This document shows positions 25,891 to 35,082 of a stretch of DNA of 64,000 bases, piece after piece. Within the stretch, counting starts at the first letter, position 1, and the number at the start of each line of letters is the position of its first letter. The translations under genes and the position numbers were made by a program. Under the pieces are notes generated by a model that was given only the letters and a program-made list of their open reading frames with translations, did no database searches and had not been told where the DNA came from. Source of the DNA: Enterobacter cloacae subsp. cloacae ATCC 13047 (lineage in GTDB: Bacteria; Pseudomonadota; Gammaproteobacteria; Enterobacterales; Enterobacteriaceae); contig NC_014121.1 of assembly GCF_000025565.1 (NCBI RefSeq), forward strand, positions 1,922,001 through 1,986,000, written 5' to 3'.

Positions 25891-26784
25891 ATGGATCGCG
25901 TTATTGCCGCTCAGGTCTATAACCGGATATGCGAGCTGGGAAGCCTGAGTGCAGCGGCCCGGGCGTTGGGGATCTCCCGTCCTATGGTGAGCCGCTATCT
26001 TGAGCAAATGGAGAAGTGGGCCGGTACGCGGCTGGTAAACCGCTCGACGCGCAAGCTGACGCTGACGGCGGCCGGAGAGAAGGTGCTGCTAAAAACGCGA
26101 ACGCTGTCCCAGCTGTCGCAGGAAATTGAAGGCCAGTCGGAGAAAGATCTCCCTTCAGGCACGCTACGGGTGGCCTGCGCCCATTTTACCGCCATGCATC
26201 TGATTGCCCCGGTGCTGCCCGGCTTGCTTTCGCGCTACCCGCAGCTGCGCATTGAGCTGGATGTGAACAACCACCCGGTGAGTCTGGTAGGGGAACGCAT
26301 TGATGTGGCGATCCGCATTACGGATAACCCAGAGCCCGGGATGATCGCCCGCAGGCTTGGGGAGTGCCGTTCCGTGCTGTGCGCGTCGCCGCAGTATCTT
26401 GCAACCCACGGCACGCCAGAGCAGGTGGAGGAGTTAGCGCAGCACAACTGTCTGCACTACAGCTTTTTCGCCGGTCAGGCGTGGCACTTCCTGACGCCGG
26501 AAGGGGAAAACGTCAGCGTCGCCGTGAGCGGCAACCTCAGCGCCAGCATCTCGTCATTGTTGATGGAGGCGGCGGTGAAGCATTGCGGCATTGCCATGTT
26601 GCCGGAGCAGGAAGCACATGCCGCGATTGAACAGGGCACGCTGGTCCCGGTGCTGAGCAGCCTGACGCCCAAAGCGTTAGCCATTCACGGTATTTATCAG
26701 TCCCGGGAGTATCAGCCCGCGGCGTTGCGCGTGTTTCTTGATGAGATAGCGCACCATCTGTCAGGCGACGCGCAGCGGGAATAG
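25891..26784 (+). CDS. LysR-family regulator, divergent from the MBL-fold gene
   Basis: About 297 residues from MDRVIAAQVY at 25891; a start four codons earlier is equally possible. The winged helix-turn-helix occupies residues about 1-60 (SLSAAARALGISRPMVSRYL), followed by the periplasmic-binding-like effector domain from about residue 90 (GTLRVACAHFTAMHL). It belongs to the CrgA/AaeR-like LysR group, common beside single target genes. The target is probably the divergent MBL gene. Effector unknown. Confidence 0.8.
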   Translation: MDRVIAAQVYNRICELGSLSAAARALGISRPMVSRYLEQMEKWAGTRLVNRSTRKLTLTAAGEKVLLKTRTLSQLSQEIEGQSEKDLPSGTLRVACAHFTAMHLIAPVLPGLLSRYPQLRIELDVNNHPVSLVGERIDVAIRITDNPEPGMIARRLGECRSVLCASPQYLATHGTPEQVEELAQHNCLHYSFFAGQAWHFLTPEGENVSVAVSGNLSASISSLLMEAAVKHCGIAMLPEQEAHAAIEQGTLVPVLSSLTPKALAIHGIYQSREYQPAALRVFLDEIAHHLSGDAQRE

Positions 26785-26865
26785 GTTACAGAATTGTCTG
26801 TGTTCCTGGGTGTGCCGGAACCATCGTCTATACTTACCCCTTTGTAAGCCAAAAGGAGAGCAAGA

Positions 26866-27294
26866 ATGACGATTCATAAGCACGGTTCGGCACACTGGTC
26901 TGGTGATATCAAAAATGGCAAAGGGACGGTCTCAACGGAAAGTGGCGTCCTGAATCAACAACCTTACGGCTTTAACACCCGCTTCGAAAGCGCTAAAGGC
27001 ACTAACCCGGAAGAGTTGATTGGCGCAGCTCACGCCGCCTGTTTTTCAATGGCGCTGTCGCTGATGATTGGTGAAGCGGGCTATACCGCCGATTCCATCG
27101 ATACCACGGCGGATGTCTCGCTGGATAAAACCGATGGCGGCTTCGCAATCAGCAAAATTGCGCTAAACAGCAAGGTCACCGTACCGGGTATCGACCCGCA
27201 GAAATTCGACGGCATCATCCAGAAAGCGAAAGCAGGATGCCCGGTGTCGCAGGTACTGAAAGCGGAAATCACGCTGGACTATAAACTTAACTAA
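26866..27294 (+). CDS. osmC: Osmotically inducible peroxiredoxin OsmC
   Basis: Cytoplasmic thiol peroxidase that reduces organic hydroperoxides, homodimeric, 142 residues (E. coli 143). Catalytic cysteines lie in AAHAACFSMALSL (peroxidatic) and AKAGCPVSQVL (resolving). It starts MTIHKHGSAHWSGDIKNG behind AAAAGGAGAGC. E. coli osmC is under RpoS, RcsB, NhaR and H-NS. The upstream spacing here differs because an unrelated LysR gene precedes it by 81 bp. A GC-rich hairpin follows. Confidence 0.96.
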   Translation: MTIHKHGSAHWSGDIKNGKGTVSTESGVLNQQPYGFNTRFESAKGTNPEELIGAAHAACFSMALSLMIGEAGYTADSIDTTADVSLDKTDGGFAISKIALNSKVTVPGIDPQKFDGIIQKAKAGCPVSQVLKAEITLDYKLN

Positions 27295-27299
27295 GTCTG

Positions 27300-27319
27300 A
27301 GCCGGGCGAAGGCCCGGCT
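27300..27319. terminator. Hairpin between osmC and the convergent LysR gene
   Basis: AGCCGGGC / GCCCGGCT is an 8-bp stem with a GAAG tetraloop, directly after osmC and touching the end of the convergent LysR gene. No U tract is present. Confidence 0.6.
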
Positions 27320-28223
27320 ATCCCTTCAGCGCAGCAGGAAAAACCGCTGCCAGCCATGCAATAAACGCCTTAAGGCGATGCGTCAGATGCCGGTTTTGCG
27401 GGTAAACCACGTGAAACGGATACGCCGCCGGGTGCCAGTCGCTTAAAATTTCTTGTAACGTACCCGCCTGAAGATATGTCTTTGCTGAATACGTAAACGT
27501 CTGAATGATGCCCAATCCTGCCACCGCCGCTGCCAGGTGCGCATTGCTTTCATTAACGCCGAGATAGTGCGAAATGCCGATCTCCTGCACCTCGCCGCCT
27601 TTCCTGAAGCGAAACGGAAAGGGCCGCCCGGTGACCGGGGAGAGATAGCTTATAAGTTTATGTCCGTTACGCAACTCTTGGGGATAAGCCGGAACGCCGT
27701 GCTTTTTCAGATAGCCCGGCGTTGCGCAGGTCACCATGTCGGCGTCGCCCAGATGACGGGCGATAAGGGTGGAATCGTTCAGCGGACCGCCTCTGATCAC
27801 ACAATCCACGTTGCCGCTGATCAAATCAACAGGACGATCCGCCACGCCAAGATCGATGCGAATATCCGGGTAGCGCTGCATGAAATCCGGGAGCAGGGGG
27901 ATGAGCACGTCGCGGGCAGTCGAACCGCCAATATCCACCCGCAGATGTCCTTTCGGTGTGGCGTGAGAGACGCGAAACGAGGTATCGATATCTTCGATAT
28001 CAATGAGCACCCTGACCGCTTTTTCATAATACTCCGCGCCTTCCGGCGTCGTGACCACCCGGCGGGTGGTACGGTGCAGCAGCCGTATTTCAAGATGCGC
28101 CTCAAGCGCTTTCACAAGCTTGCTCAGTGTGGCAATGGGCATGTTTAGCGAATCAGCCGCTCGGGTAAAGCTCCCGGTTTCCACAACCCGCGTGAAGGCG
28201 CGCATCGCCATGAGCTGGTCCAT
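27318..28223 (-). CDS. LysR-family regulator, divergent from the SDR gene
   Basis: 301 residues, starting MDQLMAMRAFTRVVETGSF, with a helix-turn-helix at about 17-40 (FTRAADSLNMPIATLSKLVK) and an effector-binding domain from about residue 90 (GHLRVDIGGSTARDVL). It is of the CrgA-like group that typically represses or activates a divergent oxidoreductase gene. The SDR start is 134 bp away on the other strand, so this is most likely its regulator. The effector is not known. Confidence 0.82.
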   Translation of the reverse strand: MDQLMAMRAFTRVVETGSFTRAADSLNMPIATLSKLVKALEAHLEIRLLHRTTRRVVTTPEGAEYYEKAVRVLIDIEDIDTSFRVSHATPKGHLRVDIGGSTARDVLIPLLPDFMQRYPDIRIDLGVADRPVDLISGNVDCVIRGGPLNDSTLIARHLGDADMVTCATPGYLKKHGVPAYPQELRNGHKLISYLSPVTGRPFPFRFRKGGEVQEIGISHYLGVNESNAHLAAAVAGLGIIQTFTYSAKTYLQAGTLQEILSDWHPAAYPFHVVYPQNRHLTHRLKAFIAWLAAVFPAALKG

Positions 28224-28357
28224 CTTTTTCTCTCGATTATTTCTGTCTGTGAATAGTCATTTTCAGTTTTGCTGGTTTTTCACTAATCCGGCAAGGGCTA
28301 ATGTGTCTCCAGCGCAAGCAAAAACGCGCACCGCAAACCCAACAAAAGGTAAATGAC

Positions 28358-29107
28358 ATGAACACAACGCTCTTCGAAAAAATCGCACTGGTCACTGGCG
28401 GCAGCACCGGTATTGGTCTTGCCACGGCGCAGGAGCTGGCGGCTCAAGGCGCCAAAGTTTATATCACCGGTCGTCGACAGGCCGAGCTGGATGCCGCCGT
28501 CGCACAAATTGATTCCCGTGCGGTGGGTATTCGTGCTGACGTCTCACAACTCGCCGATCTGGATCGAGTCTATGCGCAGATAGCAAAAGAAGAAGGGCGT
28601 CTCGATATTTTGTTCGCCAATGCGGGTGGCGGAGATATGCTGCCGCTGGGAGCAATCACCGAGGAGCAGTTTGACCGTATTTTCGGCACAAACGTGCGCG
28701 GAGTGCTGTTTACAGTACAAAAAGCGCTGCCGCTGTTATCTGCCGGGTCGTCCATTATTCTGACCGGTTCAACGGTGTCGATAAAGGGAACGGCAAACTT
28801 TAGCGTCTACAGCGCCAGCAAAGCCGCCGTGCGCAACTTTGCCCGCTCCTGGGCGCTGGATCTGCAGGGCCGTGGGATCCGTATCAACGTGGTCAGTCCT
28901 GGCCCCGTCAAAACCCCGGGACTCGGCGAACTGGTGCCAGAAGAACATCGTCAGGGGCTGTACGATGCGCTGGCTGCACAGGTTCCGTTAGGACGTTTAG
29001 GTGCGCCGGGCGAGGTGGGGAAAGTGGTGGCGTTTCTGGCCTCTGACGCGGCCAGCTTTATTAACGCCACCGAGCTGTTTGTTGATGGTGGGATGGCGCA
29101 AATTTAA
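28358..29107 (+). CDS. Short-chain dehydrogenase/reductase
   Basis: 249-residue classical SDR: Rossmann cofactor loop TGGSTGIGLA (residues 13-22), NAG motif FANAGGG near 85, catalytic Ser in ILTGSTVS near 138, YSASK with Tyr and Lys near 151, then PGPVKTPG. An Arg after the second strand (TGRRQAEL) suggests NADP(H) preference. The start ATG at 28358 is preceded by AAAGG; the longer frame from 28301 lacks a ribosome site. It probably reduces a carbonyl compound under control of the divergent LysR. Its stop codon overlaps the convergent ddpF stop by about 3 nt. Confidence 0.88.
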   Translation: MNTTLFEKIALVTGGSTGIGLATAQELAAQGAKVYITGRRQAELDAAVAQIDSRAVGIRADVSQLADLDRVYAQIAKEEGRLDILFANAGGGDMLPLGAITEEQFDRIFGTNVRGVLFTVQKALPLLSAGSSIILTGSTVSIKGTANFSVYSASKAAVRNFARSWALDLQGRGIRINVVSPGPVKTPGLGELVPEEHRQGLYDALAAQVPLGRLGAPGEVGKVVAFLASDAASFINATELFVDGGMAQI

Positions 29108-30033
29108 TCCACATTACGCCAGCAGCGCACGCTACGGCCCTCGTGTGAAGGCTGTAGCGGCTGCGGGCGTTCACACCCCTGCGTGGCCTGCGGACAACGG
29201 TCGCGGAAATAGCACCCCTCGGGCAGATGGCGGTTCCCCGGGAGATCCGTTTTACGCAGCGCCAGGTTTTCATCCAGCGGCTCACCGGTTCTGGGAACGG
29301 AATCGAGCAGCAGCCGGGTGTAGGGATGACGCGGCGTAACCAGCACCTGTGCCGCCGTGCCCAGTTCGACAATCTGCCCCAGATACATCACCGCCACGCG
29401 ATCGCTCATGTGCCTGACAACCGAGATGTTATGGGATATCAGCACATAGGTCAGGTTGCGTTCCTGCTGCAGCTTCACCAGTAAATTGAGGATCTGCGCC
29501 TGTACGGAAATATCCAGCGCGCTGGTGGGCTCATCCAGCACGATGATGTCCGGGTCAGAGGAAAGAGCGCGGGCGATAGCAATACGCTGGCGCTGCCCGC
29601 CGGAAAAGGCGTGCGGCAGGCGGTCGAGGTATTCCGGGCGGATACCGACCTGCTGCGCCAGGTTTTCAGCAAGCTGACGTCGTTCCCGTTCGCTGCTGCG
29701 TTTTTGCACCCACACCGGCTCGGTGATAATGCGCCAGACCGGCAGACGCGGGTCAAGCGACGAGAGCGGATCCTGGAACACCATCTGCATACCGCCCGCG
29801 TGGTTTGTCCGTGCACACAGGCCGGCACTGGGTTTGAGCATCCCCATTAAAAGCTGCGCCAGTGTGCTTTTACCACAGCCGGATTCGCCAACAATCCCCA
29901 GCGTTTCGCCGCGATGGATCTGAAGATCCAGCCCGTTAAGAGCATGCACCTGTTCCGTGACCCGCCCCAGCCAGTTTTTGCGTGCGGGAAAGTTAACGTG
30001 CACGCGATCCAGTTCCAGCAGTACGTCAGACAT
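29104..30033 (-). CDS. ddpF: D,D-dipeptide ABC transporter ATP-binding protein DdpF
   Basis: Second ATPase of the dipeptide importer, 309 residues (E. coli 308). Walker A GESGCGKST near residue 50, Q-loop MVFQDPLSS, signature SGGQRQRIA, Walker B IIVLDEPTSALD, switch His in LISHN, and a C-terminal oligopeptide-type cysteine motif GCYFRDRCPQATQGC. Its start overlaps the ddpD end by 8 nt. It is the last gene of the seven-gene ddp operon. It energises uptake of D-Ala-D-Ala and related dipeptides. Confidence 0.94.
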   Translation of the reverse strand: MSDVLLELDRVHVNFPARKNWLGRVTEQVHALNGLDLQIHRGETLGIVGESGCGKSTLAQLLMGMLKPSAGLCARTNHAGGMQMVFQDPLSSLDPRLPVWRIITEPVWVQKRSSERERRQLAENLAQQVGIRPEYLDRLPHAFSGGQRQRIAIARALSSDPDIIVLDEPTSALDISVQAQILNLLVKLQQERNLTYVLISHNISVVRHMSDRVAVMYLGQIVELGTAAQVLVTPRHPYTRLLLDSVPRTGEPLDENLALRKTDLPGNRHLPEGCYFRDRCPQATQGCERPQPLQPSHEGRSVRCWRNVD

Positions 30034-31012
30034 GGGTTTTCTCCTGTTGCGGATACCAGCAGGCCGCCCGCTGGCCTTCGGCCCCCTGAGGCAGTAAGCG
30101 CGGCGTTTCAGTGCATTTTACGCCCGCAGCAAAACAGCGCTCCCGAAAAGCACACCCGCGCGGAAGCTGGCTAAGATTGGGCACTGTACCGGGGATGGCA
30201 GGCAGCATCTCGCGCGGCTCGCCGTTTTCAGGCGCACACTGCAACAGGCCGATGGAATAGGGATGAACGGGATGGTGGATCAGCGTTTGCGTGGTGCCGC
30301 TTTCAATCACGCTCCCGGCGTACATGACATACATCCGATCGCAGAGCTGTGAAACCACCGCCATATCGTGGCTGATGAACAGTACCGAGGTTCCGCTGGC
30401 CCGCGCTTTATGCTTCAGCAATCGCAGTACCTGTAGCTGGACGGTGACGTCCAGTGCGGTGGTCGGCTCATCGGCAATAATCAGTTCAGGCTCGCAGGAG
30501 AAGGCCAGCGCAATCATCACCCGCTGGCGCATGCCACCGGACAGCTCGAACGGATAACGTTCCATGACCTCCGCCGCATCCGGGATCTGCATCTCTTCCA
30601 GCAGGGTGATCGCTTTTTTCCCGGCATCACGCCGTGAAAGGGGCTGATGCTGGCGGATCACCTCCACCATCTGTTTGCCAATTCGTCGCGTTGGGTTCAG
30701 CGCTGTCATCGGCTCCTGAAAAATCATCGCCACTTTGGCACCGCGCCACTGGCGGAGCTGTTTTTCCGAAGCATTCAGGACATCTTCACCCAACAGTTTT
30801 ACCTGCCCGCGATGGACCCGGTAACTGCCCTCCGGCAGCAGACGCATGGTCAGCATCGCCGTTACCGATTTTCCGGAGCCGGATTCGCCCACTACGCCAA
30901 CAATCTCGCCGCGTTTGATCTCCAGCGATACGTGGTTCAGGGCGTGAACTTCACCGCGAAATATCGGGAAGCTCAGGTGTAAATCTTCAATGGTTAATAC
31001 TGCTTCGCTCAT
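30026..31012 (-). CDS. ddpD: D,D-dipeptide ABC transporter ATP-binding protein DdpD
   Basis: First ATPase of the importer, 328 residues, the same as E. coli DdpD. Walker [10 protein letters not shown] near residue 42, Q-loop [12 protein letters not shown], signature LSGGMRQRV, Walker [22 protein letters not shown]-terminal oligopeptide-transporter motif ([15 protein letters not shown]) is present. Its ATG overlaps the ddpC stop by 4 nt, a coupled arrangement. It works with DdpF at the membrane subunits DdpB/DdpC. Confidence 0.94.
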   Translation of the reverse strand: MSEAVLTIEDLHLSFPIFRGEVHALNHVSLEIKRGEIVGVVGESGSGKSVTAMLTMRLLPEGSYRVHRGQVKLLGEDVLNASEKQLRQWRGAKVAMIFQEPMTALNPTRRIGKQMVEVIRQHQPLSRRDAGKKAITLLEEMQIPDAAEVMERYPFELSGGMRQRVMIALAFSCEPELIIADEPTTALDVTVQLQVLRLLKHKARASGTSVLFISHDMAVVSQLCDRMYVMYAGSVIESGTTQTLIHHPVHPYSIGLLQCAPENGEPREMLPAIPGTVPNLSQLPRGCAFRERCFAAGVKCTETPRLLPQGAEGQRAACWYPQQEKTHV

Positions 31013-31905
31013 GCCTGTTTTCCTCCCGATTTCGGATCCAGCAGGTCGCGAATGCCGTCACCAAACAGATTAAACCCGACGGCAGTGACCAGAATTGCCG
31101 CACCAGGAAAGGCGCAGTACCACCACTGGTCGAGCACATAGTTGCGGCCCACGGCCACCATTGCTCCCCATTCGGCGGTGGGCTGCTGTGCCCCAAGGCC
31201 GATAAAGCCCAGCGTGGCGGCCATCAGAATGGCGCTGCCAATATCCAGCGAGGCCTGCACGATCAGCGGTGGCAGGGCGTTACGCAGAATGTGCCAGCTG
31301 ATCAAATGCCAGCGCGATGCGCCAAAAGTGCGCGCGGCCTGCACATAGGTAAACTGGCGCACCACCAGGGTTTGCCCGCGTGCCAGGCGAACGTAAAACG
31401 GGATACGCACAATCGCAATCGCCAGCATGGCGTTAAACAGACTCGGCCCAAGCGCCGCCGCCAGCGCCATGGTCAGTACCAGGGAGGGAATGGAGAGCAT
31501 AATGTCCATCACCCGCATAATGATGGCATCGCCGCGCCCGCCCAGCACGCCGGACAAACAGCCCAGCAGCGAGCCGATACTCCCGGCAATCACCACCACC
31601 GCCAGCCCGGCGGTAATGGATTGCTGGCTACCGACCAGCACGCGGCTGAACAGATCGCGTCCGACTTCATCGGTACCAAACCAGTGTTGCGCAGACGGGG
31701 CCTGCAACCGGGCAGTGAGATCCAGCGCGTTCGGATCATGGGGGACGATCCACGGTGAAGTTACCATCAGCAACAGCATCACCAGCATAATCACCCCGCC
31801 GATCAGCGTGAGCGGGCTTTGACGCAGCATCCAGAACAGCCTTGCCCAGTCGATGCCCGGTTTCGTTGTGTTTACGGGGACGGGCGTTTCCTCAGTCAAC
31901 ATCAT
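31009..31905 (-). CDS. ddpC: D,D-dipeptide ABC transporter permease DdpC
   Basis: Inner-membrane permease of the oligopeptide type (DppC-like), 298 residues as in E. coli. It has an N-terminal OppC_N segment followed by about six helices; the EAA coupling loop reads AARTFGASRWHLISWHILRN near residue 200. Its start overlaps the ddpB stop by 4 nt. Together with DdpB it forms the channel for D-Ala-D-Ala. Confidence 0.94.
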   Translation of the reverse strand: MMLTEETPVPVNTTKPGIDWARLFWMLRQSPLTLIGGVIMLVMLLLMVTSPWIVPHDPNALDLTARLQAPSAQHWFGTDEVGRDLFSRVLVGSQQSITAGLAVVVIAGSIGSLLGCLSGVLGGRGDAIIMRVMDIMLSIPSLVLTMALAAALGPSLFNAMLAIAIVRIPFYVRLARGQTLVVRQFTYVQAARTFGASRWHLISWHILRNALPPLIVQASLDIGSAILMAATLGFIGLGAQQPTAEWGAMVAVGRNYVLDQWWYCAFPGAAILVTAVGFNLFGDGIRDLLDPKSGGKQA

Positions 31906-32924
31906 TCGGCACCTCCGCGCCCGATACGAGGGTCAATCCACAGATAGAGCAGATCAACCACCAGATTGACGACCACATAGGCCAGTGAAACCACCACGGC
32001 GAAGCCCATGACGGCAGGGAAATCCAGCGCCTGAATGGAGGTCACCACCCAGGCGCCCATGCCTGGCCAGGCAAAGACGGTTTCGGTCAGTACCGCACCA
32101 TAAAGCAGATCGCCCAGCGCCAGCCCGAGTACGGTAATGGACGGGATCATCGCATTCGGCAGGGCATACCGCAGGACGATATACCAGCCCGGCAAGCCGC
32201 TGGCGCGGGCGGTGCGAATATAATCTTCGCTGAGCTGCTCCAGCATGGCGGAACGTACCTGACGCGCCACGATGCCAAGATGAACAAACGCCAGCGTCAG
32301 TGACGGTAAAATCAGGTGTTGCAGGGCGTTGAAAAAGACCTCGCCGTTACCCTCCAGCAGGGCATCCAGCAGATAAAAGCCCGTCACGTGGGCAGGCGGG
32401 TCGAGCCAGTCGTCCAGCCTGCCGCCGCCGGGCAGAAGCTGCAGATGGCCGTAGAACAAGACGATGACGCCCAGACCCAGCCAGAAGGCAGGTGTGGAGA
32501 TCCCTGTCATCGCCATCAGCCGTACCAGATGATCCAGCCAGCGGTTACGGTAGACCGCCGATAAAATCCCCAGCGGAACGCCGATCACCAGCGCCAGCAG
32601 CAGGGAACAGAACGCCAGCTCCAGCGTGGCAGGGAAGAAGGCTTTTAAATCTTCCGCCACCGGCCGCCCGGTACGGATAGAGGTCCCTAAATCGCCGTGC
32701 GCCAGGGCGTCTACATAGCGGCCAAACTGGATATAGAGCGGCTGATCCAGTCCCAGTTGCTGGCGAATGTTTTGCACAATCTCGTCGCTGGCACGGTCAC
32801 CGGCGAGCAGGCGGGCCGGATCGCCGGGGATCAGGTGTGAAATGATAAAGGTGATGATACAGACACCGGCTACTACCAGGATTAACCCCCAGCAGCGCTG
32901 GCGCACAATGCTCCAGAACGTCAT
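31902..32924 (-). CDS. ddpB: D,D-dipeptide ABC transporter permease DdpB
   Basis: DppB-like inner-membrane permease, 340 residues as in E. coli. N-terminal helix then HLIPGDPARLLAGDRA, the conserved periplasmic stretch of this family. The EAA loop appears as RTARASGLPGWYIVLRYALP near residue 240. It lies 22 nt downstream of ddpA. It forms a heterodimer with DdpC. Confidence 0.94.
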   Translation of the reverse strand: MTFWSIVRQRCWGLILVVAGVCIITFIISHLIPGDPARLLAGDRASDEIVQNIRQQLGLDQPLYIQFGRYVDALAHGDLGTSIRTGRPVAEDLKAFFPATLELAFCSLLLALVIGVPLGILSAVYRNRWLDHLVRLMAMTGISTPAFWLGLGVIVLFYGHLQLLPGGGRLDDWLDPPAHVTGFYLLDALLEGNGEVFFNALQHLILPSLTLAFVHLGIVARQVRSAMLEQLSEDYIRTARASGLPGWYIVLRYALPNAMIPSITVLGLALGDLLYGAVLTETVFAWPGMGAWVVTSIQALDFPAVMGFAVVVSLAYVVVNLVVDLLYLWIDPRIGRGGAE

Positions 32925-32946
32925 ACACTTTCCCCCGGCGAAACCG

Positions 32947-34479
32947 TTACTTGCTCATGGTGGCGATGTTGAACACCTGCTCGAGCATTGGATTAAAGGT
33001 GAAGCCTTTGACCTCTTTGTTCATTGCCAGCTGGTAGTTCTTCTGGAACAGATAAACGTAGGCCGCTTCGTCAATCACAATCTTCTGCGCCTGCTGGTAA
33101 TCGCGGGTGCGCTCCGCCTGGTCCGTGGTTTTCAGCGCCGCCTGCAGCAGGGAATCGACCTCTTTGTTCTCATAGAACGAGCGGTTGCCCGGCAGACCTT
33201 TTTTGTCCGACTCAAACCAGTAGTTCATGAACATGTACGGGTCGGCAAAGTCCGGGCTCCAGTTGCCAATGGCAATGTCATAATCGCCTTTACCCACGCG
33301 GTCGCGCATGGTGGCGTTAGCCAGTTTTTCCAGCTTGACGTTGATACCGAGCTTGCCCAGGCTGGCCTGAGTGGAGAGGGCGATAGGCTCCCAGTTCGGG
33401 TCGTTGTCCGAGTAGAGGAACGTCAGGCTGGCCGGTTTATCTTTGACTTTCTCCAGCGCCGCTTTCGCTTTGGCCTCGTCAAAGCTGTACTGCATGGCGG
33501 TGGCGTCAAAGCCCCACATGCCATCCGGGATCGGGCCGCGCATCTGCTTGCCGTTACCGCTGAGAATGCCTTTCACCATCCCCTGATAATCGGTTGCCCA
33601 GGAGACGGCGCGGCGCAAATCCACCTGATTCAGCGGCGCTTTGCTGTTGTTGAGATAGAGATAGGTCACGCGCAGGGACGGATACTCCGCCACGGCGACT
33701 TTGCCCTCCTGCTTGAGCGCCGAAAGCTGATCGACAGGCAGGGAGTCGGCAATATCCAGATCGCCACGGGAAAGCTGCAGGCGACGCGACGCGCTTTCAC
33801 CGATAATTTTCACCGAGACGCGCTTAAAGTGGGGCTTATCTCCCGCCCAGTGCGGGTTAGGCACCAGCACCAGCTGCTGACCTTTTTGCCAGCTCTTCAG
33901 CATAAATGGCCCGGAACCGGCGGTGTTCTGCGCCAGATAAGCCCGCGCATCATCGGCGGCATTGGCCTTCAGTACGGCCGGGTTAATAATCGATGCACCG
34001 TCATTCGCCAGGGTATAGAGGAAGGGAGCAAACGGCTGGCTGAGGGTGAATTTCACCGTGTGGTCATCAACGGCGTCAATTTTGAGATCTTTCGGGAACG
34101 CTTCAGACGGCCCCTGGCTGAGCTTCAACAGGCGCTCAAACGACAGTTTTACCGCTTCAGCGGTGACCGGCGCGCCGTCAGAGAATTTCGCGTTGTCCGT
34201 CAGGGTGAAGGTCCACTCTTTCTGATCCTCAGATGCCTTCCAGCCCGTGGACAGATCGCCTTCGACCTCCGTGGTGCCAGGTTTGTACTTCACCAGACGC
34301 TGATAGGACGGATAGGTGACGGTCCAGTCGTTGTTATCGATGGTGATTGCCGGATCGAGGGTTTGCGGGTCGGCGGCTTTACCTATCACCAGCATGTCTT
34401 TCGGAACGGCGGCCTGCGCAGCAGGCATGCTCAGGGCCAGCGTGGCGGCGATAAGGGTCGTGAGAAGCGTTGTTTTCAT
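32947..34479 (-). CDS. ddpA: D,D-dipeptide periplasmic binding protein DdpA
   Basis: Solute-binding protein of the SBP family 5, 510 residues (E. coli 516). Signal peptide of about 23 residues ending PAAQAA before VPKDMLVIGKAADPQTLDPA. Typical family signatures include FTLTDNAKFSDGAPVTAEAV and GNWSPDFADPYMFMNYWF. It delivers D,D-dipeptides released by cell-wall turnover to DdpBCDF. It lies 15 nt downstream of ddpX in the operon. Confidence 0.93.
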   Translation of the reverse strand: MKTTLLTTLIAATLALSMPAAQAAVPKDMLVIGKAADPQTLDPAITIDNNDWTVTYPSYQRLVKYKPGTTEVEGDLSTGWKASEDQKEWTFTLTDNAKFSDGAPVTAEAVKLSFERLLKLSQGPSEAFPKDLKIDAVDDHTVKFTLSQPFAPFLYTLANDGASIINPAVLKANAADDARAYLAQNTAGSGPFMLKSWQKGQQLVLVPNPHWAGDKPHFKRVSVKIIGESASRRLQLSRGDLDIADSLPVDQLSALKQEGKVAVAEYPSLRVTYLYLNNSKAPLNQVDLRRAVSWATDYQGMVKGILSGNGKQMRGPIPDGMWGFDATAMQYSFDEAKAKAALEKVKDKPASLTFLYSDNDPNWEPIALSTQASLGKLGINVKLEKLANATMRDRVGKGDYDIAIGNWSPDFADPYMFMNYWFESDKKGLPGNRSFYENKEVDSLLQAALKTTDQAERTRDYQQAQKIVIDEAAYVYLFQKNYQLAMNKEVKGFTFNPMLEQVFNIATMSK

Positions 34480-34494
34480 GGCAGTGCTCCAGGT

Positions 34495-35070
34495 TTAAAG
34501 AGGGGTGTGCGTCAACGGAAAACAGGCGAAACGATCGTCAAGAAGGGGATAACTGGCGGCGTTTGGCAACTCGAAGTGCCACCATTCGCTGCCGATCCCC
34601 ACAAAGCCGCCGCCAAACATGATGGCGTTAAGCAGCAGGCGGTTGCGCTGGGCGTGCGGCGGCACGGAGGGGTGATACGGATGAGAACGGTCATCCATCT
34701 CATCAAACCCGGCCCCCATATCCAGCACGTTGTTATGTTCATCCATCAGGGTGACGTCGATGGCCGTGCCGCGGCTGTGATTGGAGCCAATGGCCACATC
34801 CACCACATATTCCGGGTTCGGGCACGCATCCCACAGCTGCGCCTGGGCCTGCTGAGGGCGATAGGCGTCGTAGACCACCAGTTTCAGTCCGGCGAGCGTG
34901 GCGATGCCAATCGATTTCGCCAGCGCGGTGGCGGCATCGGTATGCAGCAAACACAGCGCCTCCTGATAAATGGGACGGCCAGTCAGGTTGTCGGCGGTGG
35001 CGTATTTCAGATCGATATGCAACTCAGGAAACATTCTGGCGACATCGATCAGTTCACTCTCTTCGGGCAT
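34495..35070 (-). CDS. ddpX: D-alanyl-D-alanine dipeptidase DdpX
   Basis: Zinc D,D-dipeptidase of the VanX family, 191 residues (E. coli 193), hydrolysing D-Ala-D-Ala to D-alanine as carbon/nitrogen source. Zinc ligands are visible in SNHSRGTAIDVTL (His and Asp) and the catalytic Glu/His in GSEWWHFEL. No signal peptide: it acts in the cytoplasm after uptake. It starts 12 nt after an RpiR-type regulator gene and precedes ddpA. In E. coli the enzyme is RpoS-induced and lets stationary cells use the dipeptide. It is not by itself a vancomycin-resistance determinant. Confidence 0.94.
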   Translation of the reverse strand: MPEESELIDVARMFPELHIDLKYATADNLTGRPIYQEALCLLHTDAATALAKSIGIATLAGLKLVVYDAYRPQQAQAQLWDACPNPEYVVDVAIGSNHSRGTAIDVTLMDEHNNVLDMGAGFDEMDDRSHPYHPSVPPHAQRNRLLLNAIMFGGGFVGIGSEWWHFELPNAASYPLLDDRFACFPLTHTPL

Positions 35071-35082
35071 AGCTCCGCTCCT

